Shown: positions 43,598-53,403, numbered from the stretch's first letter. The stretch: DNA of 64,000 bases from Tyzzerella sp. (GCA_017465565.1 JAFTWA010000054.1:1-64000), one strand, 5' to 3'. The notes: generated by a model not told the origin, from the letters alone. Numbers and translations: made by a program.

Positions 43598-44576
43598 TAT
43601 ACAAAATCGTGTTTACGTTATAAGAGGGCAACAAGTGATGCTGGATTATGATTTGGCGGAGATTTATGGGTATGAAGTAAAGGCATTGAATCAACAAGTA
43701 AAACGAAATATAGCAAGATTTCCGGATGATTTTATGTTTCAATTATCCAAGGATGAAATTGAATTGGTGAAGTCACAATTTGTGACTTCACGAGATAATA
43801 ATTTTTTTGAAGGTCAAAGTGGTGGAAGAAGGAAAGCGCCATATGCTTTTACCGAACAAGGAATTTATATGCTTGCAACTGTTCTTAGAGGAGAACTGGC
43901 AGAACAGCAAAGCATATTTATTATGCGAGCATTTCGAGAAATGCGCCATTATATAAAACAGAATCAGCAGTTTGTTGCTCAATCGGAAATGAGACTTGTA
44001 ACAGCAAAGGTATCTGAAATATCTGTGCAAGTAGCAGGAATTACAGATTGGAAAAAGAAAACAGAGAAGAATATCGATAATATTCAAAAGAGAATAGACA
44101 TTCTTAGTGAAAATTTTGTGTCTGATAAAGATTTTAAAAACTTTGTGATATATAAAGGACAGAAATTTGAAGCTGATGCAGCGTACATAGATATTTATCA
44201 GCAAGCGGAAACATGTATTTATGTAGTAGATGATTATATGAACACAAAAACACTGCAACTTTTATCTCAGAAAAAGGAAGGTGTAGAAGTTATTTTATTT
44301 ACCGAGAATGGGCATGGAAGGAATGGATTTTTGACAACAGCAGTGGTAAGTGATTTTATTAATCAATACCCACCTCTTCGTATCAAAGCAAATCCCGATT
44401 GTCATGACAGATTGATTGTGCTTGATTATGGATTGCCTACGGAACAGGTGTACCACTGTGGTGCGTCTAGTAAGGATGCCGGGAAGAAATTGTGTGCCAT
44501 TAATAAAATCGAGAATATTGAGATGATTCATCCAATAATCGATAGTTTGTTATTAGGGGACAATAAGACAATTTAA
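43563..44576 (+). CDS. ORF6N-domain protein with C-terminal PLD-like region
   Basis: 337 aa from ATG 43563. The N-terminal ORF6N DNA-binding domain (NRVYVIRGQQVMLDYDLAEIYGYEVKALNQQVKRN...RFPDDFMFQL) is found in phage antirepressors. After a coiled-coil stretch is a domain with IYVVDDYMNTKTLQLL, VILFTENG and HDRLIVLDYG. The last resembles the HxD-type half of phospholipase D-like proteins, also seen in other ORF6N proteins. Function is likely DNA-binding or regulatory in mobile elements. It interrupts the glycan locus and is the only phage-like gene in it, so probably a recent arrival. Confidence 0.85.
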   Translation: MGEKAELMTIDNIQNRVYVIRGQQVMLDYDLAEIYGYEVKALNQQVKRNIARFPDDFMFQLSKDEIELVKSQFVTSRDNNFFEGQSGGRRKAPYAFTEQGIYMLATVLRGELAEQQSIFIMRAFREMRHYIKQNQQFVAQSEMRLVTAKVSEISVQVAGITDWKKKTEKNIDNIQKRIDILSENFVSDKDFKNFVIYKGQKFEADAAYIDIYQQAETCIYVVDDYMNTKTLQLLSQKKEGVEVILFTENGHGRNGFLTTAVVSDFINQYPPLRIKANPDCHDRLIVLDYGLPTEQVYHCGASSKDAGKKLCAINKIENIEMIHPIIDSLLLGDNKTI

Positions 44577-44586
44577 CATGGTCTTT

Positions 44587-44651
44587 GGAAAATAAAGACA
44601 ACTTTTTTGTTGAAAGGGAATCTAAAATTAGATTCCCTTTTTTGCTACTAT
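44587..44651 (+). promoter_or_regulatory. 65-bp regulon element, copy 3 (upstream of the SGNH gene)
   Basis: Palindrome AAAGGGAATCT (44613-44623) with AGATTCCCTTT (44630-44640); extended -10 TGCTACTAT (44643-44651). The start codon is 58 bp downstream. Confidence 0.85.
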
Positions 44652-44708
44652 ATTATATAAGGAAAAATATCTACATTTATGGAAATATAGAGAGGCAGGG
44701 AACGGAAA

Positions 44709-45851
44709 GTGAAATCTCAGTTTATTCGTTATCGAAGACCTTTAGTAAATACATATAGAAAATTAACGCAAGATAAGAAATTAAATGTTGTCTATTTTGG
44801 CGGTTCTGTGACCGCCGGCTATGGCAGTACGGATAAGGAAAAGTATTCTTGGAGAGCGTTGTCTGCTAAATGGCTTCGCGAACATTTTCCAGAAGCAGAC
44901 ATACGAGACATCAATACGGCCATAGGAGAAAGCGGCACTTTTCTGGGGGTGTATCGATTGGAGAGAGACATTTTATCACAGGCTCCGGATTTGCTTTTTA
45001 TTGAATATGCAATCAATGATTTCTTTTTTGGTTCTTCCATGGAAGTGGCAGCACTGCAGTATGAAACGATTGTAAGAGAAGTGAAAGCACGCTTGCCGCA
45101 GTGTGATATTGTAACTCTGATTACGGATTGTCGTGAAACAGCCGAGGCAGAAGAACTTTACGGGGCGGCTTGTGGGCATGAGAGAATCGCCAGCGTGTAT
45201 CAGATTCCTACTATTTATGTGGGGAAAGCATTGGTGGATAGTCTGCCAGCCTTATGTGATGATGAGTGGAGAAAATATTATATCGATATTGTGCATCCGA
45301 CGGATGCAGGGTATTTTACATATTACAAATGTGTTGAGGAATATTTACATCAGAGTCTGATAGCTTCGCCGCCAGATATGCAGAGTGCAGAAGAAATGGA
45401 AGTGATTCCGTTGCAGAGTAAGCATTTGTTAGACGGAAATCGTGTCTATCAGAACTGCAATCAGGATATGTTGAAAGAATCTGTAGGTTTTTATTATTCA
45501 GAAGATATTTATTTGGCTTTGCCAGAGACTCCTTATGTGGGCTACATTTACGCAGAAAATAGTGAGGCAGAGTTTGTCTATAGATTTCAAGGAACGGAAA
45601 TTGCCATGCTTTCGAATTTCAAGAGAGAATCAAAGATTTTATACTCTGTGGATGGCGGAGAGTGGATAGAAAAACATGGCTCAACCCATAATCCAACCGT
45701 GATTGCGCAGCATTTGGAAGCGGGAGAACACGTCATTAAACTGCGGCCTGTTTTTACGGAAAATTCACCGGAACAAATGAAGATAGCAGTCATATTTACC
45801 AGAGACGAAGCATTAGAAACGAAACAATCTAACTTAGTATTCGGAAAATAA
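44709..45851 (+). CDS. SGNH/GDSL hydrolase (acyl esterase)
   Basis: 380 aa, GTG start at 44709 in GGAACGGAAA context. Cytoplasmic; no signal peptide. SGNH blocks: VVYFGGSVTAGYG (nucleophile Ser), AIGESGTFLG (Gly), FIEYAINDFF (Asn) and IDIVHPTDAGY (catalytic Asp/His). The C-terminal half (about 230-380) is a beta-sandwich typical of two-domain carbohydrate esterases. It would deacylate sugars after import. It shares its last codons (VFGK-stop) with copy 4 of the 65-bp element. Confidence 0.88.
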   Translation: MKSQFIRYRRPLVNTYRKLTQDKKLNVVYFGGSVTAGYGSTDKEKYSWRALSAKWLREHFPEADIRDINTAIGESGTFLGVYRLERDILSQAPDLLFIEYAINDFFFGSSMEVAALQYETIVREVKARLPQCDIVTLITDCRETAEAEELYGAACGHERIASVYQIPTIYVGKALVDSLPALCDDEWRKYYIDIVHPTDAGYFTYYKCVEEYLHQSLIASPPDMQSAEEMEVIPLQSKHLLDGNRVYQNCNQDMLKESVGFYYSEDIYLALPETPYVGYIYAENSEAEFVYRFQGTEIAMLSNFKRESKILYSVDGGEWIEKHGSTHNPTVIAQHLEAGEHVIKLRPVFTENSPEQMKIAVIFTRDEALETKQSNLVFGK

Positions 45852-45907
45852 GGACAACTTTTTGGTTGAAAGGGAATCTAAAATTAGATTCCCTTTTTTG
45901 GTACTAT
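45843..45907 (+). promoter_or_regulatory. 65-bp regulon element, copy 4 (upstream of GH78 gene 2)
   Basis: Palindrome AAAGGGAATCT (45869-45879) with AGATTCCCTTT (45886-45896); extended -10 TGGTACTAT (45899-45907). It overlaps the SGNH stop codon; the next start codon is only 24 bp downstream. Confidence 0.85.
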
Positions 45908-45930
45908 ATCATATAAAGGGGGATTGTTTC

Positions 45931-48054
45931 ATGTTTAAAAAGGCAAAACCGATATGGATTTTGAATAAAGAATGTGAAATGAATGTGCATGCCGTGTTTC
46001 ATACAGAAATAGCTGAGCATCGAGACGTCGAACTGCATATTACAGGAAGTGCTTTTTATCGCGTGCTTGTAAATGGTATATTTGTGGGCTTTGGACCGGC
46101 GCGTACAGCGAAAGGTTATGCGAGAGAAGATATTTTAAAGTTAGACGAATATCTGAAGGCAGAGAAAAATGAAATTATTATTGAGGCAGTAGGATATTAT
46201 TGCCGTAGCTTATCTACTGTGTTGGCACCATCTTATGTTATGGCGGAAGTGCAATGCGGGGAATATGTAATTGCTTATAGCGGTCAAGATTTTGATGGAT
46301 TTTTACCAGCATGCAAAGTGCAGACGGTGGAACGATATTCTTTGCAACGCCATTTTTGCGAGGTTTGGGATAATAGAAATGGCCTTTCTATGATAGATGA
46401 AGCATATAAGGCAGAGGTGGCAGTTATATCACAGAAACCAGTCATCTTGGAAAGGAAAGCGCCTTATCCATTGTATGAAGATATCAATTTGAGCCAAGTA
46501 CTTAAGTTTGGTTCGTTTATATATGATGAAGATATACCACACAATGATACGTGGTATTCTGGTGGCATTAACTTGGAAGAATGGGGTGTATTTCCTTGGG
46601 AGGAGATAGCGATGCACCCATATGGTTGGATACAGTGCCTGCGTCAGACGATTGCGGAAAGGGAAGTGGAATTTCCGATTACGCTTAAGGCAGGTGAATT
46701 TGCGATTCTGGACTTTTGCAGAATCGAGGCAGGCTTTTTAAAGGCTTCCATGAGTGTGTTAGAAGAGAGCGATGTGGTAATTGGTTTTAGCGAATACTAT
46801 GAGGGTGAGACATTTACAGTTTCCAATATGAAAGCCCATAACGTGCTGGAATATTTTCTACCACAGGGTGAGTCAAAAGAGCTAATGAGTTTCGAACCTT
46901 ACACTTTCCGCTATGTGATGGTTGCGGTAAAAGATGGGGCTATCAAGTTGAATGCCTTTGGTGTGAAGACATTTATGTTTGATATTACAGGATTGGAACC
47001 TTTGAACTGTGCAGATGAAACCTTGAATACGATTCATAGGGCAGCAGTGCGCACTTTTGCCCACAACGCAGTGGATTTATATATGGATTGTCCGTCGCGC
47101 GAACGTGCAGGCTGGCTTTGTGATTCTTATTTCACGGCAAAAGCAGAGTATGCGTTGACAGGAGATACAAAGGTGGAAGACGCCTTTTTGGAAAATTATA
47201 GATTGTTTAAAAATCCGGGGGACTACCCAGTGGGAGTTCTTCCAGATTGCTATCCTTCAGATATACGCGCGGGAGGAACATTTATTCCACAGTGGACCAT
47301 GTGGTACATTCTTGAAGTGGAAGAATACATTCATAAACGCGGTCATTTGGAACAAAAGGAAGAATTTAAGGCGAGTATTTATGCATTATTGGAGTTCTAT
47401 CGTCAATATGAAAATGAAGATGGATTACTTGAGTGTCTCCCTTCGTGGAATTTTGTGGAATGGAGCAAGGCGAATGACTGGACAAGGGATGTGAATTATC
47501 CAACCAATTTTTTATATGCAAGAGTATTGGAATGTGTAGCAGACTTGTATGACGATGCGGAATACGAAAGACGCAGCCGAGAAGTGCAGAAGATGGCTGT
47601 AGGGCAGTCTTTTAACGGACAGTATTTTCATGACCATGCAATACGAGATGAAAATGGTGCGTTACAGCTGCAGGAAGATGCTTCTGAGGCTTGTCAATAT
47701 TATGCAGTATTATTCGCAGGAATTGATATTGATTTGCCAGAGTACAAAGAATTAAAACATTTGATTTTGAAAGTATTTAGACCAGATAGAAAGGGCGCCA
47801 TGCCGGAAATTATGGAAGTCAATGCATTTATTGGAGCATACCTGCGTTTGGAAACATTACTTCAGATGAAGGAATATGAGTTGCTGTTAGAGGACGTGAA
47901 GGGATTCTTTGGCAAGATGGAAGAATACACAGGAACCCTTTGGGAATTCCGTGATTTTACAGGAAGTATGGACCATGGATTTGCTTCCTATGCACTTGTG
48001 GCAATTCAGGAAGGCTTAAAAGGAGGTGCTGGAATTACGAATGAGAATTTATAA
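45931..48054 (+). CDS. GH78-type alpha-L-rhamnosidase-like protein
   Basis: 707 aa from ATG 45931 (AAGGGGG upstream; longer upstream starts lie inside the promoter element). N-terminal beta domain VELHITGSAFYRVLVNGIFVGFGPARTAKGYAR (the VNG-F-GPA block of GH78 N domains). Catalytic barrel with YMDCPSRERAGWLCDSYF, matching the family DCPxRERxGWxxD motif, and GVLPDCYPSDIRAGGTFIPQW. Cytoplasmic. The next GH78 gene starts within its last codons, so the two are translationally coupled. Confidence 0.88.
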   Translation: MFKKAKPIWILNKECEMNVHAVFHTEIAEHRDVELHITGSAFYRVLVNGIFVGFGPARTAKGYAREDILKLDEYLKAEKNEIIIEAVGYYCRSLSTVLAPSYVMAEVQCGEYVIAYSGQDFDGFLPACKVQTVERYSLQRHFCEVWDNRNGLSMIDEAYKAEVAVISQKPVILERKAPYPLYEDINLSQVLKFGSFIYDEDIPHNDTWYSGGINLEEWGVFPWEEIAMHPYGWIQCLRQTIAEREVEFPITLKAGEFAILDFCRIEAGFLKASMSVLEESDVVIGFSEYYEGETFTVSNMKAHNVLEYFLPQGESKELMSFEPYTFRYVMVAVKDGAIKLNAFGVKTFMFDITGLEPLNCADETLNTIHRAAVRTFAHNAVDLYMDCPSRERAGWLCDSYFTAKAEYALTGDTKVEDAFLENYRLFKNPGDYPVGVLPDCYPSDIRAGGTFIPQWTMWYILEVEEYIHKRGHLEQKEEFKASIYALLEFYRQYENEDGLLECLPSWNFVEWSKANDWTRDVNYPTNFLYARVLECVADLYDDAEYERRSREVQKMAVGQSFNGQYFHDHAIRDENGALQLQEDASEACQYYAVLFAGIDIDLPEYKELKHLILKVFRPDRKGAMPEIMEVNAFIGAYLRLETLLQMKEYELLLEDVKGFFGKMEEYTGTLWEFRDFTGSMDHGFASYALVAIQEGLKGGAGITNENL

Positions 48055-50671
48055 TTGTAAAACAAATCATATTGTAAATCCGATTGGATTCGCGATGGAA
48101 CACGCCACTGTATCATGGATTACAGAGAGTGATATCTCAAAAGAGCAGGTGCGTGCACAGGTTACAGTTACGTTAGATAGAAAAATGCAGCAGGTCATTT
48201 ATACAAGTAATCCAGATGCATCTTTAAACAGCACAGGCGTAAAGCTTCCAATTACCTTAAAACCACGTACTAGGTATTATTGGACAGTACAGGTTTGGGG
48301 CGATGCAGGAGATACTGCAATCTCTGAAGTGAATTTCTTTGAAATCGGAAAACGAGAAGAGGAACTTTTGGGAGAATGGATTACAACTCCATGGAGTAAC
48401 GCAAATCAAAGTCCATATATAAAAAAGACATTTGATGTAAAAGATGTCAAGAAAGCAAGACTTTACATGACAGGGCTTGGTCTTTATCACTTAGAGGTAA
48501 ATGGACAGAAGGTGGGAGAAGAGTATCTCGCACCAGGTTGTACCAGTGTGGACCGCCTAGTGCAGATTTATACATACGACATTACAGACCTACTTACAAA
48601 TGGAAGTAATGTAATCGGTGTGATGATGGGAAATGGCTGGGCAAAAGGCAGATTTGGTGCTTCGTCCAGATACCATAGATATCAGACGCCTTTTATCGAC
48701 CGCTATCTCTTAAAAGCAGAGCTGAGACTTACCATGAGCGATGGTTCGGAGACCATTGTTACAACAGATAAGTCTTGGAAATGTGCACCAGCTCCGGTGA
48801 TTGCCGATAGCATTTATGACGGGGAAGTGTATGACGAGCGTAAGGTGATTACAGGGTGGTCGTGTGCTGCCTGCCCAGATAGTACGTGGGATTATGTCAA
48901 GATTATGGATGTATTAAAACGCGGAGCATACGAGGAACTCGCAGAAAAAGCAAGTAATGGAGAAACAGTAAAAATCGGGAAATTGGAAGACCGCCTTTCA
49001 CTTCCAATTGTGGTGAAAGAAACGAGAAAGCCGGTAGAAATTATTTATACACCAATAGGCGAAACGGTTCTTGATTTGGGACAAAATATGACAGGCTGGA
49101 TTCGTATGCGTATCCATGAACCAGTAGGTACGGTGATAAAACTTAAGTATGGTGAAATTTTACAGGACGGCTGTTTCTATAATGAGAATTTAAGAACAGC
49201 AAAAGCAGAGTATGTTTATATTTCTGATGGAACCGAAAAGATAGTAGAACCACATTTTACATTCTATGGTTTTCGCTATGTGAAAGTGGAAGGAAGTACA
49301 AAACCGTTAAATATCGATGATTTTACAGGATGCGTGGTTTACTCTGATTTGGATGAAACGGGCCACATTACTATATCAGACGAGCGTATCAACCGATTAT
49401 TTTTAAATGCAAAATGGAGTCAGAAAGACAATTTCTTGGACTTGCCAACAGATTGTCCACAGCGGGATGAACGTATGGGTTGGACCGGCGATGCCCAGAT
49501 GTTCTGTAAAACTGCAAGCTATAACATGGATACCTATGCATTTTACAGAAAGTATCTCCGAGATGTCTGGGTAGAACAGAAAGAACAGGATGGAATGGTT
49601 GGCCATGTGGCACCATCGTTCTTTAAGGATTTAACGAAGGTAGGGCCTTTTTGGAAAGGTGGTTCCTGTGCATGGGGCGATGCGGTAGTTATCATTCCGT
49701 GGACGTTATATGAACAATATGGTGACGTTGCGATTCTAGAAGAATGCTATCAGAGCATGAAAATGTGGATTGACTGGGTTGTGCGCAATAATCTTGGACC
49801 GACAGGTCTGTGGGAACATGGTTTTAAGTTTGGAGACTGGCTGGCTTTGGATGGCGATGCAAGTCAGGAAGATGACAGATTTGGCGGAACAGATACTACG
49901 CTTGTTGCATCTTCATACCTGAAATATTCTTCGGGATTGGTTGCGAAAGCTGCTCATGTGTTGGGAAGGGAAGAAGACGCAGCCTATTATCAGCGGATAA
50001 GTGACCGTACAAAAAAAGCCGTGCAGGATGCTTACTATACAGCAGACGGAAAGAGCAGAGTGTGTACACAGACTGCACATATTCTTGCTTTGGCTATGGA
50101 TTTGGTGGAAACTGAGCAACGAGGAAAAATTGCAGAAGGGCTCGTGAAACTCTTAAAAGAAAACAATATGCATTTGAAAACCGGCTTTGTTGGAACACCT
50201 TTTTTCTGTAAAGTGCTTTCATCAGAGGGGTACAGTGATGCAGCTTATGAACTTCTATTTCAAAATGATTTTCCAAGCTGGTTATATGAGGTAGATATGG
50301 GCGCGACGACTATCTGGGAACGCTGGAATTCGGTATTGCCAGATGGAAAAATATTGGGCACAGGTATGAATTCTTTGAATCATTATGCGTACGGAAGCAT
50401 TGTACAGTGGATGTATGAGCATATCTGTGGATTGACTGTAAAAGATGCGGGATTTAAAGAATTCTTGGTAGCACCTGAATTTACAGACAGATTTGCTTAT
50501 GTTGATATGCAGTATGATTCTCCAAAAGGGAAAATTGCAATTAAATGGGAAAGAAAAGAAGCAGGGTATCAATTGTATGTGAAGGTACCTTTTGATACAA
50601 AGGCTCTGGTAAAAGTGTCAAATACAGACGGTGAAATGATTACTTTGACTGCAGGAGAGTATATCTTATGA
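48041..50671 (+). CDS. Alpha-L-rhamnosidase, GH78 (full length)
   Basis: 876 aa from ATG 48041, after AAAGGAGG (14 nt; a GTG at 48026 overlaps that site). All GH78 parts are present: N-terminal FnIII-like module; beta domain (YLAPGCTSVDRLVQIYTYDITDLL with VMMGNGWAKGRFG); CBM67-like sheet; and the (alpha/alpha)6 barrel with LPTDCPQRDERMGWTGDAQMF, WKGGSCAWGDAVVIIPW, FGDWLALDG and GATTIWERWNS, which carries the likely catalytic base Glu. It hydrolyses terminal alpha-L-rhamnose from plant glycans or glycosides. The GH3 gene follows within 12 bp. Confidence 0.95.
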   Translation: MRIYNCKTNHIVNPIGFAMEHATVSWITESDISKEQVRAQVTVTLDRKMQQVIYTSNPDASLNSTGVKLPITLKPRTRYYWTVQVWGDAGDTAISEVNFFEIGKREEELLGEWITTPWSNANQSPYIKKTFDVKDVKKARLYMTGLGLYHLEVNGQKVGEEYLAPGCTSVDRLVQIYTYDITDLLTNGSNVIGVMMGNGWAKGRFGASSRYHRYQTPFIDRYLLKAELRLTMSDGSETIVTTDKSWKCAPAPVIADSIYDGEVYDERKVITGWSCAACPDSTWDYVKIMDVLKRGAYEELAEKASNGETVKIGKLEDRLSLPIVVKETRKPVEIIYTPIGETVLDLGQNMTGWIRMRIHEPVGTVIKLKYGEILQDGCFYNENLRTAKAEYVYISDGTEKIVEPHFTFYGFRYVKVEGSTKPLNIDDFTGCVVYSDLDETGHITISDERINRLFLNAKWSQKDNFLDLPTDCPQRDERMGWTGDAQMFCKTASYNMDTYAFYRKYLRDVWVEQKEQDGMVGHVAPSFFKDLTKVGPFWKGGSCAWGDAVVIIPWTLYEQYGDVAILEECYQSMKMWIDWVVRNNLGPTGLWEHGFKFGDWLALDGDASQEDDRFGGTDTTLVASSYLKYSSGLVAKAAHVLGREEDAAYYQRISDRTKKAVQDAYYTADGKSRVCTQTAHILALAMDLVETEQRGKIAEGLVKLLKENNMHLKTGFVGTPFFCKVLSSEGYSDAAYELLFQNDFPSWLYEVDMGATTIWERWNSVLPDGKILGTGMNSLNHYAYGSIVQWMYEHICGLTVKDAGFKEFLVAPEFTDRFAYVDMQYDSPKGKIAIKWERKEAGYQLYVKVPFDTKALVKVSNTDGEMITLTAGEYIL

Positions 50672-50682
50672 AGGAGAAAAAT

Positions 50683-52647
50683 ATGGAAATAGTTAAACAT
50701 ATTCCGAATACCGAAAAATTAAGACTTGTAATGGCAAAGGACTGGTGGGAGACGGACGACCTTGGCGGGAAGATCGGCAAGGTAAAAGTGAGCGATGGCC
50801 CGGTTGGACTTCGATGTCTGGCAGTTACAGACAGTTGGGCAAATGACAGTATTTATCCATCAGTTGCTTATCCGTGTTATCAGATGCTGTCACAGACGTG
50901 GAACATATCACTTGCCCGTAAAATGGGAAGAGCCATTGCAGATGACTGTATCGAGCACAATGTAGACGTTCTTCTTGGGCCGGGAGTTAATATCAAGCGT
51001 ACCCCTTTGTGTGGACGTAATTTCGAATATTTCTCAGAGGATCCGTACGTGGCTGGCATGTTCGGAAAGAGTTTTATCGAAGGTGTACAGGCTGGGCACG
51101 TAGGTACTTCATTAAAGCATTACTGCTGTAATAACCGAGAATATTCCAGATACTGGCTGTCTTCTGAAGTAGACGAAAGAACATTGAGAGAGATTTATTT
51201 AAAGCCTTTTGAAATCGCAGTGCAGGCAAAGCCATGGACTGTTATGACTTCTTATAATCTGGTAAATGGCGTGCGCATGAGTGCAAATAAGAAACTCAAC
51301 GACCTTTTGAGAGAGGAACTGGGATTTGACGGCGTGATTGTTTCTGATTGGGAAGCAGTTCAGAATCCGCTGGATAGTCTTCATGCGGGACTTGATTTGG
51401 AATTTCCACATAATGCAAAGCATGCCGAAGAAATGCAAAAGTATTTGGCAGACGGCAAAGTGGATTTGGAGTGTTTAGATAAATGTTCGGCTAGAATCGT
51501 GGCACTTGCAGAAAAAGCAACTACAGAGAAAGTACTCCAGGAAGTAAAATATTCTATAGAGGAACGTATCTTGATTTCACAGGAAGTGGAAGAAGAAGGC
51601 ATTGTTCTTCTGAAAAATAATGGGGTACTTCCTATTACAAAGGGGAAAATCTGTGTGACCGGAGCACCAGCACACCTGTATTATTACGGTGGCGGAAGTA
51701 GTGCAGTAATTCCAAACAGACCATATATGCCGTTAGATGAGGCTCTTAAGAATCTGGGCTGCGATGCATTTTATACAGAAAGTATTGGTAAGATATATGG
51801 TGTACTTGTCAGCATGGGAAACCTAAAAAAAGCCTGTGTGGAAAGTGCAAAGAGCGATGTTACAATTCTGACTATTGGTACCGGAGCTGGAGTGGAAGTG
51901 GAAGAGACGGACAGACAAGATATCAAGCTTTCTCCGGAAGAGTTAGATGCACTTCGTTATCTACGCAAGTATTCTAAGAAGCTGGTAGTTGTGGTGTATG
52001 CGGGTTCGGCTGTGGATTTATCTGAGTTTGATAAACTGGCAGATGCTGTTGTCCTGGCAGGTTTCGGTGGACAAAATGTATCTCAGGCGGTTGCAAATGT
52101 GTTGACTGGAAAAGTCAATCCGTCTGGAAGACTGACAGAAACCTATGCGTATTCATTGGCAGATATTCCTTCGGAGCATACTTATCGTGATGAATCTGTT
52201 ATGGTATATGAAGAGGGGCTAAATGTGGGGTACCGTCACTTTGAAACGAAAGGGGTAGAAGTGCTATATCCGTTTGGTTATGGTCTCAGCTATTCGAAAT
52301 TTAAATATTCAGATTTAAAGGTGAAAGTTGAAGCAGATTATGTGGAAGTCAGCATCCAAATTGAGAATGCGAGCGATACAGATGGAAAAGAGGTGGTGCA
52401 GCTTTATGTAAATGAGGTTCATCCAGTAGTATATCGTCCTGTTCGAGAACTGAAAGCCTTTGACAAAGTGTTTGTTAAGGCGCACGAAAAAGTGGAAGCG
52501 AAGTTTAGACTTGGAAAAGAAGCGTTTTCGTACTTTTCGACTTCCCGGGGACAATGGACAGTAAACCCAGGAAACTTTATTGTTGAAATACGTAGAAATG
52601 CACATGAGATAGAGCTGGCGGAAAGAGTAAGCATAGATTTTAGATAA
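50683..52647 (+). CDS. GH3 beta-glucosidase-type enzyme
   Basis: 654 aa from ATG 50683 (AAGGAG 6 nt upstream; an ATG at 50668 overlapping the previous stop is also possible). GH3 N-terminal barrel with SDGPVGLR, GPGVNIKRTPLCGRNFEYFSEDP, SLKHYCCNN and VSDWEAVQ (nucleophile Asp222). Then the alpha/beta sandwich (VEEEGIVLLKNNGVLPI, LAGFGGQNVSQAVANVLTGKVNPSGRL) and the C-terminal FnIII-like domain. Cytoplasmic. With the GH78 partners it fits removal of glucose after rhamnose from disaccharide-bearing glycosides. Last gene of the glycan locus. Confidence 0.95.
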   Translation: MEIVKHIPNTEKLRLVMAKDWWETDDLGGKIGKVKVSDGPVGLRCLAVTDSWANDSIYPSVAYPCYQMLSQTWNISLARKMGRAIADDCIEHNVDVLLGPGVNIKRTPLCGRNFEYFSEDPYVAGMFGKSFIEGVQAGHVGTSLKHYCCNNREYSRYWLSSEVDERTLREIYLKPFEIAVQAKPWTVMTSYNLVNGVRMSANKKLNDLLREELGFDGVIVSDWEAVQNPLDSLHAGLDLEFPHNAKHAEEMQKYLADGKVDLECLDKCSARIVALAEKATTEKVLQEVKYSIEERILISQEVEEEGIVLLKNNGVLPITKGKICVTGAPAHLYYYGGGSSAVIPNRPYMPLDEALKNLGCDAFYTESIGKIYGVLVSMGNLKKACVESAKSDVTILTIGTGAGVEVEETDRQDIKLSPEELDALRYLRKYSKKLVVVVYAGSAVDLSEFDKLADAVVLAGFGGQNVSQAVANVLTGKVNPSGRLTETYAYSLADIPSEHTYRDESVMVYEEGLNVGYRHFETKGVEVLYPFGYGLSYSKFKYSDLKVKVEADYVEVSIQIENASDTDGKEVVQLYVNEVHPVVYRPVRELKAFDKVFVKAHEKVEAKFRLGKEAFSYFSTSRGQWTVNPGNFIVEIRRNAHEIELAERVSIDFR

Positions 52648-52666
52648 ATCATTCTGTTACTTTATC

Positions 52667-52695
52667 TTGTCAACAGACTCTTTTTTCGCTATGAT
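52667..52695 (+). promoter_or_regulatory. Promoter of the HAD gene
   Basis: TTGTCA (52667-52672), 17-bp spacer, TATGAT (52690-52695). Confidence 0.7.
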
Positions 52696-52730
52696 ACAAA
52701 AAGAGTATAGATAAAAAGGAGTTTGAATTT

Positions 52731-53363
52731 ATGAAAATCGATGCAGTTATTTTTGATGTAGATGGAACTTTGTGGGATGCAACTGATGTGGTTGCAGAGG
52801 GGTGGACCCGCGCTGCAAAAGAGGCAGGAATAAAGAATGTATCACTTACAGGTGAAATTCTCAAACAACAATTTGGAAAACAACCAGATATTATCATGAA
52901 AAATCTGTTTCCGGATGCCGGCCAGGACACTCGCGACAAAATATCTGACCTTACATGCATATATGAAGATAAAGTATTAATGGAGTACGAAGGAGAAAGT
53001 CTGTTGTACCCAGGTGTGACAGAGGTTTTTGAAGAACTTTCAAAACACTGTAAGGTGTGCGTGGTTAGTAATTGTCAGACGGGCTACATTGAAGTTTTCT
53101 TAAAGAAAAATAATCTGGAAAAATATGTAACAGATACGGAATGTTTTGGTGATACGCTTAAAAGTAAGGGAGAAAATATTAAAATGGTTATGGAGCGCAA
53201 CCATATTCAGAATGCGATTTATGTAGGCGATACCCCAGGAGATTTCGAAGCAACAAAGGTTGCTGGTATCCCATTTGTATTTGTGACATATGGATTTGAT
53301 AAAGTAGAAGGTGCCTGGAAGGAAATTGACGATATTCGGGAAGTACTTGAAATTGTAAAGTAA
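52731..53363 (+). CDS. HAD-family phosphatase (phosphoglycolate phosphatase-like)
   Basis: 210 aa with AAAAGGAG upstream. HAD motif I DVDGTLWDATD (nucleophile and acid Asp), motif II VVSNCQTG, motif III Lys in GDTLKSKGEN, motif IV YVGDTPGDFEA. A cap domain lies between motifs I and II, as in the Gph/PGMB group. It dephosphorylates a small sugar phosphate or glycolate phosphate; the exact substrate cannot be read. It has its own promoter and converges on the amidase gene. Confidence 0.9.
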   Translation: MKIDAVIFDVDGTLWDATDVVAEGWTRAAKEAGIKNVSLTGEILKQQFGKQPDIIMKNLFPDAGQDTRDKISDLTCIYEDKVLMEYEGESLLYPGVTEVFEELSKHCKVCVVSNCQTGYIEVFLKKNNLEKYVTDTECFGDTLKSKGENIKMVMERNHIQNAIYVGDTPGDFEATKVAGIPFVFVTYGFDKVEGAWKEIDDIREVLEIVK

Positions 53364-53375
53364 TAGACTATGAAA

Positions 53376-53403
53376 AAGGAGAGCTCTATCTAGAACTCTC
53401 CTT
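53376..53403. terminator. Terminator between HAD and amidase genes
   Basis: Stem AAGGAGAG (53376-53383) with CTCTCCTT (53396-53403), internal TCT/AGA pairing, T-run after it on the + strand and A-run before it, so it can work on both strands. Confidence 0.75.
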
